This document shows positions 1-8,141 of a DNA stretch of 43,480 nt, piece by piece (position 1 is the stretch's first letter; each line of letters begins with the position of its first letter). A program made the translations under genes and the position numbers. This DNA comes from an uncultured Myxococcales bacterium (GTDB lineage: Bacteria; Myxococcota_A; Polyangia; Polyangiales; Polyangiaceae), in contig CALFEQ010000068.1 in assembly GCA_937949945.1 (NCBI GenBank), forward strand, positions 1 to 43,480. The letters are read 5' to 3'. A model generated the notes under the pieces. It was not told the DNA's origin. It was given only the letters and a program-made list of their open reading frames with translations, and ran no database searches.

Positions 1-1843
1 AGACGAGCGTCGAGATCATGAGCAGCGAGTAGAACCAGCCGCGCGTCTGGTCGATCGCCTCGCTGATGAAGTCGGCCGGGAAGCTCTTCTTGAACTCCTC
101 GACGCCCTTGTGCGGGAAGCCCCACTGGGCGAACGGCATGCAGCCGGAGTCGAACCAGCAGTCGATGACCTCCGGCACGCGGCGGTACGTGCCCTCCTCG
201 CCCGGGTTCTGCCACGTGACCTCGTCGATCCACGGCTTGTGGACCATGAGGTGATCGCTGAGGCTCGGGTCCTTCTTCTTGGCCTCGTACCAGTGGTCGA
301 AGGCCTTGGGGTTCTTCTTCAGGATCTCGTCGACGCTCGCCGGCGCCTCCATCTTGCCGGTCACGTCGTTGACCCAGATGTTGAGCGGCGTGCCCCAGTA
401 ACGCTCGCGGGAGAGCGCCCAGTCGACGTTGTTGGCGAGGAAGTCGCCCATGCGCCCTTCCTTGATGTGCTCGGGGAGCCACTGGATGGCGCGGTTGTTC
501 GCGATCGCCTGATCCTTCTTCTCCGTCGTGCGGATGTACCAGGCCGGGCGCGCGAGCTGGATGAGCGGGTCGTTGTCCGCACGCCAGCAGAACGGGTACG
601 GGTGGCGGTACGTCTCGGCGTGGACGAGGATGCCCTTCTCCTTGAGCTCCTCGATCAGGTCCTTGTCGGCGTCCTTGACCCAGCGGCCGACGTACTTGGA
701 CCCGACCTTCGCCATCACGTCGCTGAACGTGCCGTCGGGGCGTACGGCGCAGAAGATCGGCGCGTCCCCGCCCACGACCTTGCGGTGCGCCTGGAAGTCG
801 TCCTCGCCGAACGCGGGCGCGATGTGGACGATGCCCGTGCCGGCGTCGAGCGTGACGAAGTCGGCCGGGATGACGCGCCACGCGGTGTCGGGCGCCTCGT
901 GGGCGAAGACGTCGAACGGCGGCAGGTACTTCCTCCCGACGAGCGCGCTCGCCGGCAGCGTCTCGACGATCGTGAACGTGGTGCCGAGCTTCTTCGCGAT
1001 CCCTTCGACGAGGTCCTTCGCGACGACGAGCTCGCGCTCGAGCGTCTTCTTCGCCCAGCCGGCCTTCACCTTGTCGAGGTCGGCGCGCACGACGGCGTAC
1101 TCGAACTTCGGGTTCACCGCCGCGTACATGTTCGACGGCAGCGTCCACGGCGTCGTCGTCCAGACGGCGAGCGCGCGCTTCGGATCGTCGGCGAACGGGA
1201 ACGCGACGAACACCGACGGATCGTCGACCTCGCGGTAACCGAGGCCGACCTCGGCGGAGCTCAGGGCCGTGCCGCCCTGCGCCCACCACCACACGACCTT
1301 GTGGCCCTTGTAGAGCAGGCCCTTCTTGAAGAGCTCCGAGAGGGCCCACCACACGCTCTCGACGTAGGAGCGGTGGTAGGTCACGTACGCGCTCTCGAGG
1401 TCGACCCAGAACGCGACGCGGTCGGTGAGCGTCTCCCACTCCTTCGTGTAGCGGAAGACGGACTCGATGCACTTCTTCGCGAACGGCTCGACGCCGTACT
1501 CCTCGATCGCGGCCTTGCCGTGGATGCGGAGCTCTTTCTCGACCTCGACCTCGACGGGGAGCCCGTGCGTGTCCCAGCCCGCCTTCCGCGCGACGTGGTA
1601 GCCGCGCATCGTCTTGTAGCGGGGGAAGAGGTCCTTGATGACGCGCGTGAGGACGTGCCCGTTGTGCGGCAGACCGTTCGCGGTCGGCGGACCCTCGTAG
1701 AAGACGAAGGGCGGCCCGTTCTTCGTGCGCTCGAGGGACTTCTCGAAGATCCGCGCCTGCTTCCAGAACGCGAGGATCTCGGCCTCGTCGCGCGGGAAGT
1801 CGAGCTCGGGTCGGACCTTGTCGAAGCGAGAAGTCGTGCTCAT
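1..1843 (-). CDS. ileS: Isoleucyl-tRNA synthetase, N-terminal part (cut by window edge)
   Basis: Charges tRNA-Ile with isoleucine in the cytoplasm. The first 614 codons of an expected roughly 1050-1100 are present; the gene runs off the left edge. The protein starts MSTTSRFDKVRPELDF. It contains the class I HIGH variant in GPPTANGLPHNGH, then GWDTHGLPVEVEVEK, the editing-domain stretch WTTTPWTLPSN, and further on WFDSGCMPFAQWGFPH and DQTRGWFYSLLMIS. These last motifs resemble the eukaryote-like (IleRS2, also Thermus-like) clade rather than the E. coli type, which has WFDSGSTH and SDQHRGWF. The ATG at 1843 is preceded by a GAGG stretch. The gene is divergent from the TSP3 protein gene. The KMSKS loop lies outside the window. 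Identity is certain; the clade is judged by eye. Confidence 0.95.
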   Translation of the reverse strand, partial: MSTTSRFDKVRPELDFPRDEAEILAFWKQARIFEKSLERTKNGPPFVFYEGPPTANGLPHNGHVLTRVIKDLFPRYKTMRGYHVARKAGWDTHGLPVEVEVEKELRIHGKAAIEEYGVEPFAKKCIESVFRYTKEWETLTDRVAFWVDLESAYVTYHRSYVESVWWALSELFKKGLLYKGHKVVWWWAQGGTALSSAEVGLGYREVDDPSVFVAFPFADDPKRALAVWTTTPWTLPSNMYAAVNPKFEYAVVRADLDKVKAGWAKKTLERELVVAKDLVEGIAKKLGTTFTIVETLPASALVGRKYLPPFDVFAHEAPDTAWRVIPADFVTLDAGTGIVHIAPAFGEDDFQAHRKVVGGDAPIFCAVRPDGTFSDVMAKVGSKYVGRWVKDADKDLIEELKEKGILVHAETYRHPYPFCWRADNDPLIQLARPAWYIRTTEKKDQAIANNRAIQWLPEHIKEGRMGDFLANNVDWALSRERYWGTPLNIWVNDVTGKMEAPASVDEILKKNPKAFDHWYEAKKKDPSLSDHLMVHKPWIDEVTWQNPGEEGTYRRVPEVIDCWFDSGCMPFAQWGFPHKGVEEFKKSFPADFISEAIDQTRGWFYSLLMISTLV

Positions 1844-1947
1844 CGGAACCTCGGAGGAGCGCTTTGTACCAGGCGGCGCGTGCGTCTGGTAGCGTCCGGA
1901 GCCGAACCGTGCGCCTCGGCTCGGGGCGCGCTCTTCGGGCGATCGAC

Positions 1948-3339
1948 ATGCGCACTCCTCGGACGATCGGAGCGAGCCGTCGCGGACCGCACGTGTCGCT
2001 CGCGATCACGCTCGGCGCCGTCCTCTTCACCGCGAGCTCGGCCGCTTCCGCGCAGGAGCCGCCGCCGGTGCTCGAGGGCGTCGCGCTTTCGCGCTTCGAG
2101 CCGTCCGAGCGCGGCAGCCGCTTCTTCCTCGCCGACTCGCTCGAGCTCCGTCCGCACGGCGTCGCGCCGGGAGGTGCGCTCTTCGCGACGGGCATCGCGT
2201 CGAGCTGGGCCTGGCGCGCGACCACGTACGGCACGCGCGCGGAGGGAGAGCGCTCGCGCCTCGTCGAGCACGCCCTCTATCTGCACCCCGGCGCGTCGGT
2301 CGTCCTGCCGCCGGGCGCGCGCTTCGCCCTCGACGTGCCCGTCGCGGCTTTCCAATCCGGGGAGCCGACGTCGCTGTCGGGGCGCTCCTACGCGGCGCCG
2401 GTCTCGCCTGCGCTCGGCGACGTCCGCGCGAGCTTCGACCTGTACCTCGGGCGCTTCGGGCTCGGACGCGCGGCGCCGCTCGAGGACGGCGTCACGATCG
2501 CGGCCGGCCTGACGGGATGGCTGCCGACCGGCGCGACCACCGCCTTCGCCGGTGACATCGGCGCGCGCTTCGGCGGGCACGTCGCCTCCACCCTGCGCCG
2601 CTCCTGGCTGCTCGCGTCGATGCGTGTACATTACATGTACAGACGCGACGGGTGGATCGGCGGCTCGTTCGTCGGTCCGGAGGCCGGCGTCACGGCCGGC
2701 ATCGCCTGGACGGACCGCGCCTGGACGATCGGCCCCGAGGTCCGCGCTTCGACCGTCCTCGAAGCCGCGTTCGCCCTGCGCACGACGCCGGTGGAGGTGC
2801 TCGCCGGCGCTCGGCGCGCCTTCGGCCCGTTCCGGATCGGAGCCGGCGTGGGCACGGCCGTCGCGCTCGGGATGGGGGCCGCGCGGCTGCGGGGCGTGCT
2901 CGTCTTCGAATGGGCGCCCGCGGTCGCCCCTTCGGATCGCGACGGCGACGGCGTTCCCGACGACGAGGACGTCTGCCCGGACGTCCCGGGCTCGGGCGAC
3001 GGAACGATCGAATCGCGCGGATGCCCGATCGGTCCGCAGGATCGCGATCGGGACGGCATCCCCGACGCGGACGACGCCTGTCCGGACGTCTTCGGCGTCC
3101 GTACGCGCGATCGCCGCACCCACGGCTGCCCGCCGCGTCCCGAGATCGACGACCCACCGCATCCGGCGGAGGCATGTCCCGACACGCCAGACGCCATGCC
3201 GACCCCCGGTTGTCCGACGCCCGAGCCGCCGCCGGCCGAGCCGCCGCCGCCGGCCGAGCCGCCGCCGCCGGCCGAGCCGCCGCCGCCGAGCGAGCCGCCG
3301 CCGCCGGCCGAGCCGCCGCCGGCCGAGCCGACACCCTGA
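1948..3339 (+). CDS. Outer-membrane-type protein with TSP3 Ca-binding repeats and proline-rich tail
   Basis: The predicted protein has 463 residues. Starting at the ATG at 1948 gives a signal peptide (basic start, hydrophobic stretch, cleavage near SSAASA-QEP); an upstream in-frame TTG at 1864 would bury it. Residues about 40-330 are rich in aromatic/Gly alternation and resemble an outer-membrane beta-barrel. Then come two TSP3-type acidic repeats (DRDGDGVPDDEDVCPD and DRDRDGIPDADDACPD), each with Ca-binding Asp spacing and Cys. The tail is a low-complexity repeat of AEPPPP units ending in EPTP. In related myxobacterial OmpA-family proteins such a linker usually leads to an OmpA peptidoglycan-binding domain; here the frame stops in the linker and no OmpA domain follows in any frame. 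Function: envelope structural protein by inference. Confidence 0.75.
   Translation: MRTPRTIGASRRGPHVSLAITLGAVLFTASSAASAQEPPPVLEGVALSRFEPSERGSRFFLADSLELRPHGVAPGGALFATGIASSWAWRATTYGTRAEGERSRLVEHALYLHPGASVVLPPGARFALDVPVAAFQSGEPTSLSGRSYAAPVSPALGDVRASFDLYLGRFGLGRAAPLEDGVTIAAGLTGWLPTGATTAFAGDIGARFGGHVASTLRRSWLLASMRVHYMYRRDGWIGGSFVGPEAGVTAGIAWTDRAWTIGPEVRASTVLEAAFALRTTPVEVLAGARRAFGPFRIGAGVGTAVALGMGAARLRGVLVFEWAPAVAPSDRDGDGVPDDEDVCPDVPGSGDGTIESRGCPIGPQDRDRDGIPDADDACPDVFGVRTRDRRTHGCPPRPEIDDPPHPAEACPDTPDAMPTPGCPTPEPPPAEPPPPAEPPPPAEPPPPSEPPPPAEPPPAEPTP
3231..3330 (+). repeat. 18-bp tandem coding repeat (AEPPPP units)
   Basis: Near-identical units gccgagccgccgccgccg repeat in frame about five times at the 3' end of the TSP3 protein gene, with one unit changed to SEPPPP and the last ones shortened. 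Such tracts expand and contract by slippage. Confidence 0.85.
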
Positions 3340-3492
3340 TCGGAACGCGGGGATCTCCCCTCGCCTCATGGATCGACGATCCAGGGTGTGGGGAGTCGGA
3401 CCTCCTACCCGAGCCTCGAAATGCGCGAAGAGACGCGATCTTTGCGGCGCTCGTACATGGAACGCAGCGTGCTTCAGTGCCGGCGGCCACCC

Positions 3493-4104
3493 ATGTCCTT
3501 CATCCTGCCCGGCAATGCCCGCTCGCTCCGCTTCACCGGCGAAGCGAAGGCGTACGCCTCGGGCTCCTCGGACGCGCAGAGCGAGGAGCCCAAGGGAGGG
3601 GCCGTGGCGCTCGGCCAGCCGCGCGTGCGCAAGCCATCGGCGCCGCCCCCGCGCGTGCCGGCCCCTTCCCAGTTCACGACGCCGTCGGCAGGGGTCGTCC
3701 CGAAGCCTCGGATCGCCACGCCGGCGCCGTCACCCGCGCCGCGTTTCAGCGTGCCCCCGCCCCGTCCGCCCGCCGAGAGCCTCTCGGACGAGCCGACGAG
3801 GGCGATGGAGCGTGACGACGTGCTGCCGGGCGCGCTGCGCACGCCGAAGCCGACGCTTGCTCCGCATGCGCCTGCGATCCCGCACTTCCGGCCACGCGCT
3901 GCCGTGCAGCAGCCCGCGCCGGCTCCGTCGCCCGCGCCCGCGCCGGCTCGGATCTCGACCCCGCCACCGAGCGAGGCCCGAAGCGGCGGCGCGTCCTACG
4001 CCGTCTGGGTCCTGGCGAGCGTCATCGCCGGCGTGATCAGCTACCACCTGGCGCCGGAGCTCCTCGTTCCACGCGAGCCACCGGCGCACGTGCAGAGCCG
4101 CTGA
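3493..4104 (+). CDS. Hypothetical proline-rich protein with C-terminal membrane anchor
   Basis: Not recognised as a known family. From the ATG at 3493 it has 203 residues (MSFILPGNARSLRFTGEAKAY...). The reading frame is open further upstream to a GTG at 3388, with other ATGs at 3421 and 3457, so the start is uncertain. Residues about 35-165 are Pro/Ala-rich and probably disordered. Near the C-terminus one hydrophobic segment (ASYAVWVLASVIAGVISYHL) can span the membrane, followed by a short tail LLVPREPPAHVQSR. The arrangement suggests a C-tail-anchored inner-membrane protein with a long cytoplasmic arm. It follows the TSP3 protein gene on the same strand and converges on the ACP genes, separated by a 28-bp palindrome. 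Confidence 0.6.
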   Translation: MSFILPGNARSLRFTGEAKAYASGSSDAQSEEPKGGAVALGQPRVRKPSAPPPRVPAPSQFTTPSAGVVPKPRIATPAPSPAPRFSVPPPRPPAESLSDEPTRAMERDDVLPGALRTPKPTLAPHAPAIPHFRPRAAVQQPAPAPSPAPAPARISTPPPSEARSGGASYAVWVLASVIAGVISYHLAPELLVPREPPAHVQSR

Positions 4105-4123
4105 GCGCGACACGACGACGTCC

Positions 4124-4151
4124 GCGAGCGCGCGAACGTTCGCGCGCTCGC
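4124..4151. terminator. 28-bp perfect palindrome between convergent genes
   Basis: The sequence reads identically on both strands around the centre AACGTT, with arms gcgagcgcgcgaa and its complement. It lies between the stop codons of two convergent genes (4104 plus strand, 4177 minus strand). Position and symmetry suit a bidirectional transcript-end hairpin. There is no U-run on either side, so it is not a canonical intrinsic terminator; a protein-binding site is the alternative. Confidence 0.55.
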
Positions 4152-4176
4152 CGGAGCTCCGCGAGGGAGCCTCGTG

Positions 4177-4434
4177 TCACTCCGCGGCGCTGGCCTGAGC
4201 GACCTGCGCGCCGAGCTTCTTCTGGACGAGGGCCATCGAGCTGTTGAGCGTCGTGACCTCGGCGAGCTCCGCGTCGTCGATCTTGACCTGGTACTTGCGC
4301 TCGATCGCCGCGACGATCTCGACGCCCATCATCGAGTCGATGCCGAGATCCTTGAACGCGACGTCGTCGGGGATCTCGTCCTTCTCCGCGATCTCGGCAA
4401 TCAGCGCTCGGAGCTCTTCTTTCAGGTTGGTCAT
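4177..4434 (-). CDS. Acyl carrier protein (first copy)
   Basis: An 85-residue ACP: acidic, four-helix pattern, with the phosphopantetheine attachment serine at residue 34 in GIDSMMG. It carries acyl intermediates as thioesters after modification by a phosphopantetheinyl transferase, which is not seen in this window. The ATG at 4434 has a CAGGAA Shine-Dalgarno-like stretch. It is the last gene of the minus-strand arm FAAL - ACP - ACP; the gap to the preceding ACP is 40 bp. The DSM motif and acidic body resemble specialised ACPs working with FAALs and PKS-like enzymes rather than housekeeping AcpP (DSLD). Which partner it serves (FAAL, ketosynthases or oxoamine synthase) cannot be told from the sequence. 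Confidence 0.9.
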   Translation of the reverse strand: MTNLKEELRALIAEIAEKDEIPDDVAFKDLGIDSMMGVEIVAAIERKYQVKIDDAELAEVTTLNSSMALVQKKLGAQVAQASAAE

Positions 4435-4474
4435 CGGGCGGTTCCTGTAGTGACTAAGACCATCGCTGGTCGGA

Positions 4475-4729
4475 TCACGAAGCCATGCTCTGCCGGGATT
4501 CGACGGCGTTGAGCAAGTCCTTGACGGTCACGATCCCCGCCAAGCACTCGTCCGGAATCTGGATGCGGAGCTCGCGCTCGAGCGAGCCGATGATCTCCAG
4601 CATGCCGAGCGAGTCGATGCCCAACTCGGCGATCGCCGTCGATTCCCCGACGGAACCAAAGTCCTTCTCGGCGACCTCCGTGGCGGTCGCGCGGAAGACG
4701 TCGAGGAGCTCGCTTCGACTGCGGGGCAT
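4475..4729 (-). CDS. Acyl carrier protein (second copy)
   Basis: An 84-residue ACP with the modified serine at residue 40 in GIDSLGM, opening MPRSRSELLDVFRATATEVA. It diverges strongly from its neighbour at 4177-4434, so the two are not a recent duplication and probably have distinct partners. The ATG at 4729 follows an ACGAGGT ribosome-binding stretch and lies 64 bp downstream of the FAAL stop, indicating one transcript. Two dissimilar ACPs directly behind a FAAL suggest one receives the activated starter acyl group and the other carries an extender or product chain. That division of labour is inference. Confidence 0.9.
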   Translation of the reverse strand: MPRSRSELLDVFRATATEVAEKDFGSVGESTAIAELGIDSLGMLEIIGSLERELRIQIPDECLAGIVTVKDLLNAVESRQSMAS

Positions 4730-4793
4730 TGCTGGTTACCTCGTGGTGCTTGCTCTAGAAACCTGCTCTCTCGGGCCTCGGATGCGAAGGGCT

Positions 4794-6557
4794 CTACGCG
4801 CTGAGCCCCGCGTCTTCGGCCTTCCCTTCCTGCCCTTGCACGACTCGTGCACGGGCCAGTGTGCCGTCCAGATACATCTGGCGGGTCTTCCGTCGCTGCG
4901 GCTTGCCGCTCGAAGTCCGCGGCAGCGTCCCTTGCGGGACGATGACCACCTCGTGGGTGGACAGCGAGAAATTCGAGTTGATCGCCTCGGCGATCGTCTT
5001 CTTGAGCGCTTCGGCGTCGGACTGGAACGCCTCGGCGGCGATCACGAGCTGCTCCTCGCCGTCGACGTCCACGCCGAACGCGACGACGTTCCCGCGGCGG
5101 ACGCCGGGTAGCTCGCTGATGACCCACTCGAGATCGTTCGGATAGAAGTTGCGGCCGCGGATGATGATCATGTCCTTCAGACGGCCGCAGATGAAGAGCT
5201 CTCCGTCGACCGTGTAGCCGAGGTCGCCGGTGTACAGCCAGATCTTGCCGTCGGGCCCGGGCTTCCACGCCTCCGCGGTGAGCTCCGGCTCGCCGAAGTA
5301 GCCGGCCGTGATGCTCGGACCGCGCGTGATGATCTGCCCGACCTGACGGTCGCCGAGGCGGTTGCCGTTCTCGTCGACGATCGCGATCTCGTGCTCCGGG
5401 AACGGGCTCCCGCAGTTCACGAGCTCCTGCGAGCCCTCGGCGTCGGCGCTCGGCGCCGGAACGGCGCTGCCGCTCTCGAGGTCCTTCTTCATGATGACGT
5501 CCGAGCGGACGCCGGTGTCGTACGGGACGAAGGTGATCGCGAGCGTCGCCTCGGCCATGCCGTACGACGGGAGGAAGGCCTTCGGATCGAACTTGGCCGG
5601 CGCGAGCTTCGCCGCGAACTCGCGCAGCGTCTTCGCCTGGATCGGCTCCGCGCCGCAGCCCGCTCGACGCAGACACGACAGATCGAGCTCGGCGACGTCC
5701 TTGTCCTTCAGGCGCTTGGTGACGAGCCCGTACGCGAAGTTCGGCGCATACGTGATCGTGCCGCGGTGCTGGTGGATCTTGTCCAGCCAGAGGCGCGGGT
5801 TCCGGACGAACGACGCCGTCGGCATGAAGACGACGGGGATGTCCGTGAACAGCGTCCCGATCAAGAAGCCGATGAGGCCCATGTCGTGGAAGAGCGGGAG
5901 CCACGTCACGCCCTTGTCGAAGGACGAGTCCTTCGCGAGGCCGTGGATCATGAAGCTCTCGCTGTTCCAGGCGAGGTTCCGGTGCGTGACCATCACGCCC
6001 TTCGGGCGCGAGGTGCTGCCGGACGTGAACTGGAGGAACGCGAGGTCGGTCGGCTCGATCGTGACGTCGACCTTGCTGCCCGCGGGCGTGTCCTTCGCGA
6101 GCTCGTCGACGGTGACGAGGCCGCGGAGCTGTGGTGCGCGCGGGACGATCGGCTCGACGTACTGGCGCGTGGCCGGCGTCGTGAGGAGCAGCGACGCGCC
6201 GGAGGCGTTCACGATGTGCGCCACCGTGTCGTGGTAGCCCTCGATGTTCTTGAACGAGAGCTGCGGCGAGATCGGCACCGGCACGATGCCGCCCATGACC
6301 GCGCCCACGAACGAGAGCACGAACTCGTCGGGATCGGGCACGGCGATGGCCAGGCGGTCACCCTTCTTCAGGCCTCGCGCATACAGGTCGGCCGCGCGCC
6401 GCTCGGCCTCGATGCCGAGGTCGCGGAAGGAGCAGAAACGCTCGCTCCCGTCCTGGCGGACGAAGACGTAGCCACGGTCGGTCCGGTCCCGGAGCGCACG
6501 CACGGCCTCGACCAGCGTGGGCGGAACGAGCTTGGGGTCGCGGGGGTCGTGCATCAT
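4794..6557 (-). CDS. Fatty-acyl-AMP ligase / acyl-ACP synthetase
   Basis: An ANL-superfamily adenylating enzyme of 587 residues that activates a carboxylic acid with ATP and, as a FAAL, would hand the acyl group to an ACP. Motifs: P-loop FTSGSTSRPKG at about 177-187; WLPLFHDMGLIGF; SYGMAEATLAIT; YTGDLGY; RGRNFYPNDLE; C-terminal LPRTSSGKPQRRKTR with the catalytic Lys. FHDMGLI and GRNFYPNDLE are typical of FAALs rather than CoA ligases. The chosen ATG (6557) has a GGAG stretch 10 nt upstream and lies about 30 nt downstream of the predicted start of transcription; alternatives are 6575 and 6629. It leads an operon with two ACPs and diverges from the ketosynthase operon. A role as acyl-CoA ligase cannot be fully excluded. 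Confidence 0.88.
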   Translation of the reverse strand: MMHDPRDPKLVPPTLVEAVRALRDRTDRGYVFVRQDGSERFCSFRDLGIEAERRAADLYARGLKKGDRLAIAVPDPDEFVLSFVGAVMGGIVPVPISPQLSFKNIEGYHDTVAHIVNASGASLLLTTPATRQYVEPIVPRAPQLRGLVTVDELAKDTPAGSKVDVTIEPTDLAFLQFTSGSTSRPKGVMVTHRNLAWNSESFMIHGLAKDSSFDKGVTWLPLFHDMGLIGFLIGTLFTDIPVVFMPTASFVRNPRLWLDKIHQHRGTITYAPNFAYGLVTKRLKDKDVAELDLSCLRRAGCGAEPIQAKTLREFAAKLAPAKFDPKAFLPSYGMAEATLAITFVPYDTGVRSDVIMKKDLESGSAVPAPSADAEGSQELVNCGSPFPEHEIAIVDENGNRLGDRQVGQIITRGPSITAGYFGEPELTAEAWKPGPDGKIWLYTGDLGYTVDGELFICGRLKDMIIIRGRNFYPNDLEWVISELPGVRRGNVVAFGVDVDGEEQLVIAAEAFQSDAEALKKTIAEAINSNFSLSTHEVVIVPQGTLPRTSSGKPQRRKTRQMYLDGTLARARVVQGQEGKAEDAGLSA

Positions 6558-6592
6558 CAAATCGGCGCTCCGCATCGTCGATGGGCGCGCGC

Positions 6593-6621
6593 GTATTACT
6601 GCGGCGCTACCCCTCGCGCAA
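6593..6621 (-). promoter_or_regulatory. Sigma70-like promoter for the FAAL-ACP-ACP operon
   Basis: On the minus strand TTGCGC (6621-6616) is separated by 17 nt from TAATAC (6598-6593). This places the start of transcription near 6586 and gives a leader of about 30 nt to the ATG at 6557. It lies in a locally AT-richer intergenic region of 336 bp (6558-6893). Confidence 0.55.
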
Positions 6622-6685
6622 GGCGTCAAAGGCTGATCAGACGTTGCGTAATCTCCAGCGCATCGCGAAGCCGTTTACACACCGC

Positions 6686-6702
6686 ACCAAGTGGTTCAAC
6701 CA
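6686..6702. promoter_or_regulatory. Operator-like nested inverted repeats in the divergent intergenic region
   Basis: The stretch accaagtggttcaacca contains the perfect dyad TGGTTCAACCA (6692-6702) and, overlapping it, ACCA-AG-TGGT. It sits midway between the two divergent promoters, a natural place for a shared regulator. No regulator gene is in the cluster. The assignment rests only on symmetry and position. Confidence 0.35.
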
Positions 6703-6749
6703 TGCGATGAATAAAGGCAAACCGTCACCGAAACGGCCGGGGCACGTCG

Positions 6750-6779
6750 TTGCTACGACGAACCGCGACAAGGTATAAG
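6750..6779 (+). promoter_or_regulatory. Sigma70-like promoter for the ketosynthase operon
   Basis: TTGCTA (6750-6755), an 18-nt spacer, and TATAAG (6774-6779), in a GC-rich genome where TATAA is rare. The predicted transcript start near 6786 leaves a leader of about 108 nt before the GTG at 6894. Confidence 0.55.
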
Positions 6780-6893
6780 CGACCCCGGGCGTCGGCCCCG
6801 AGCCGCACGCTTCGCTTCGGGCATCGGAGTCCTCGGACGCCGTCCAGCGGAGCTGGGCTCATCCGATTCGTTCATCGCAGTCAGAGGCAACGC

Positions 6894-8141
6894 GTGCGGG
6901 TTTTCATCACGGGGGTCGGCGTCGTCAGCTCGATCGGGCTCGGCAAAGATGCCTTCTTCCAGGCGCTCGCCGCGGGGAAGAGCGGGATCGGGCCGGTCGA
7001 GGCGTTCGACGTCTCGAACCTGGGTCGCACCAACGCCGGCGAGGTCAAAGACTTCCGCCCTCGGGACCACCTGACGGCGGCCGAGGCTCGACGCATGGGG
7101 CGCTGCTCGCAGATGGCGCTCGCCGCCGCGCGGATGGCCGTCGCGGACGCCGGGCTCGCCCCCTCGGTGCTCGAGAGCCCGCGGACGTCCGTCGTCCTCG
7201 GCACGACGATGGGCGAAGCCGACGTGCTGGCGGACCTCGATCACGCCTGGATCGCGAAGGGCGCCGCGGGCGTCCGGCGGGCGTGGATCCCGAAGTACGG
7301 CTCGACGCTCCTGCCCATCCACGTGGCGCGCGCGCTCGGCGCGCAGGGCGCGGTCCTCACCCTCCCCGCGGCGTGCGCCGCCGGCAACTACGCCATCGGC
7401 TTCGCCACGGATCTCATCCGCGCCGGCAAGGCCGACGTCATCATCACCGGCGCGGCGGAGATGCTGCAGGAGCTCCAGTTCTGCGGCTTCGTCCGCCTCG
7501 CGGCGATGGCGCCGACGCGGTGCCAGCCGTTCGACCTCAACCGTCAGGGGCTCATCCTCGGCGAGGGCGCGGGCATCCTCGTGCTCGAGTCGGAGGCGCA
7601 CGCGGTCCGCCGCAACGCGCGCGTGCTCGCGGAGGTCGGCGGCCACGGCATGACGTGCGACGCGTATCACATCACCCGGCCGCACCCCGACGCCGCCGGC
7701 AGCAAGGCCGCGATGCGCCAGGCCATCGAGCGATCGGGCATCACGCCCGACGACATCGACTTCGTCAACGCGCACGGCACCGGGACGAAGCACAACGACA
7801 GCGCGGAGTCGAAGGTCATGCGCGACGTCTTCGGCGAGCGCAGAGTCCCGATCTCCAGCATGAAGAGCATGCTCGGCCACTGCATGGGCGCGGCGAGCGC
7901 GCTCGAGGCGATCGGCTGCGTGATGACGCTCGAGACGGGCATCTACCCGCCCACGATCAACTACGAGACGCCCGACCCGGAGTGCGACGTGGACGTCGTC
8001 GCGAACACGGCACGCAAGGGCAAGGCGGACATCGTGCTCAACAACTCCCTCGCGTTCGGTGGATACAACTCGGTGACGTGCCTCGCGCGCCCCGGCAAGC
8101 TCCCGCCGCCGTCCGAGGTTGCGAAGGCGAACGCGGCATGA
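6894..8141 (+). CDS. Beta-ketoacyl-ACP synthase, catalytic subunit (KS-alpha / FabF-like)
   Basis: A condensing enzyme of 415 residues: decarboxylative Claisen condensation of an acyl thioester with malonyl-ACP. The thiolase-fold triad is complete: Cys161 in PAACAAGN, His294 in NAHGTGT and His329 in SMLGHCMG; the GLILGEGAG loop is also present. The start is the GTG at 6894 (VRVFITGVGVVSS), with AGAGG 7 nt upstream; an upstream extension to an in-frame start at 6750 would lie inside the promoter. Its stop overlaps the start of the next gene (ATGA), so the two proteins are probably made in equal amounts and form a heterodimer, as in type II PKS KS-alpha/KS-beta. It could instead be a lone FabF paralogue, but the coupled partner argues against that. 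Confidence 0.9.
   Translation: MRVFITGVGVVSSIGLGKDAFFQALAAGKSGIGPVEAFDVSNLGRTNAGEVKDFRPRDHLTAAEARRMGRCSQMALAAARMAVADAGLAPSVLESPRTSVVLGTTMGEADVLADLDHAWIAKGAAGVRRAWIPKYGSTLLPIHVARALGAQGAVLTLPAACAAGNYAIGFATDLIRAGKADVIITGAAEMLQELQFCGFVRLAAMAPTRCQPFDLNRQGLILGEGAGILVLESEAHAVRRNARVLAEVGGHGMTCDAYHITRPHPDAAGSKAAMRQAIERSGITPDDIDFVNAHGTGTKHNDSAESKVMRDVFGERRVPISSMKSMLGHCMGAASALEAIGCVMTLETGIYPPTINYETPDPECDVDVVANTARKGKADIVLNNSLAFGGYNSVTCLARPGKLPPPSEVAKANAA

Noticed and set aside
110..2512. Long plus-strand open frame of 800 codons across ileS
   Set aside because: It is antisense to ileS over most of its length and has Arg/Asp/Leu-rich composition without motifs; a GC-rich shadow frame.
6750..6893. N-terminal extension of KS-alpha from an in-frame start at 6750
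   Set aside because: It would start inside the promoter, and the added 48 residues are Arg-rich; GTG 6894 has a proper AGAGG site and the family N-terminus.
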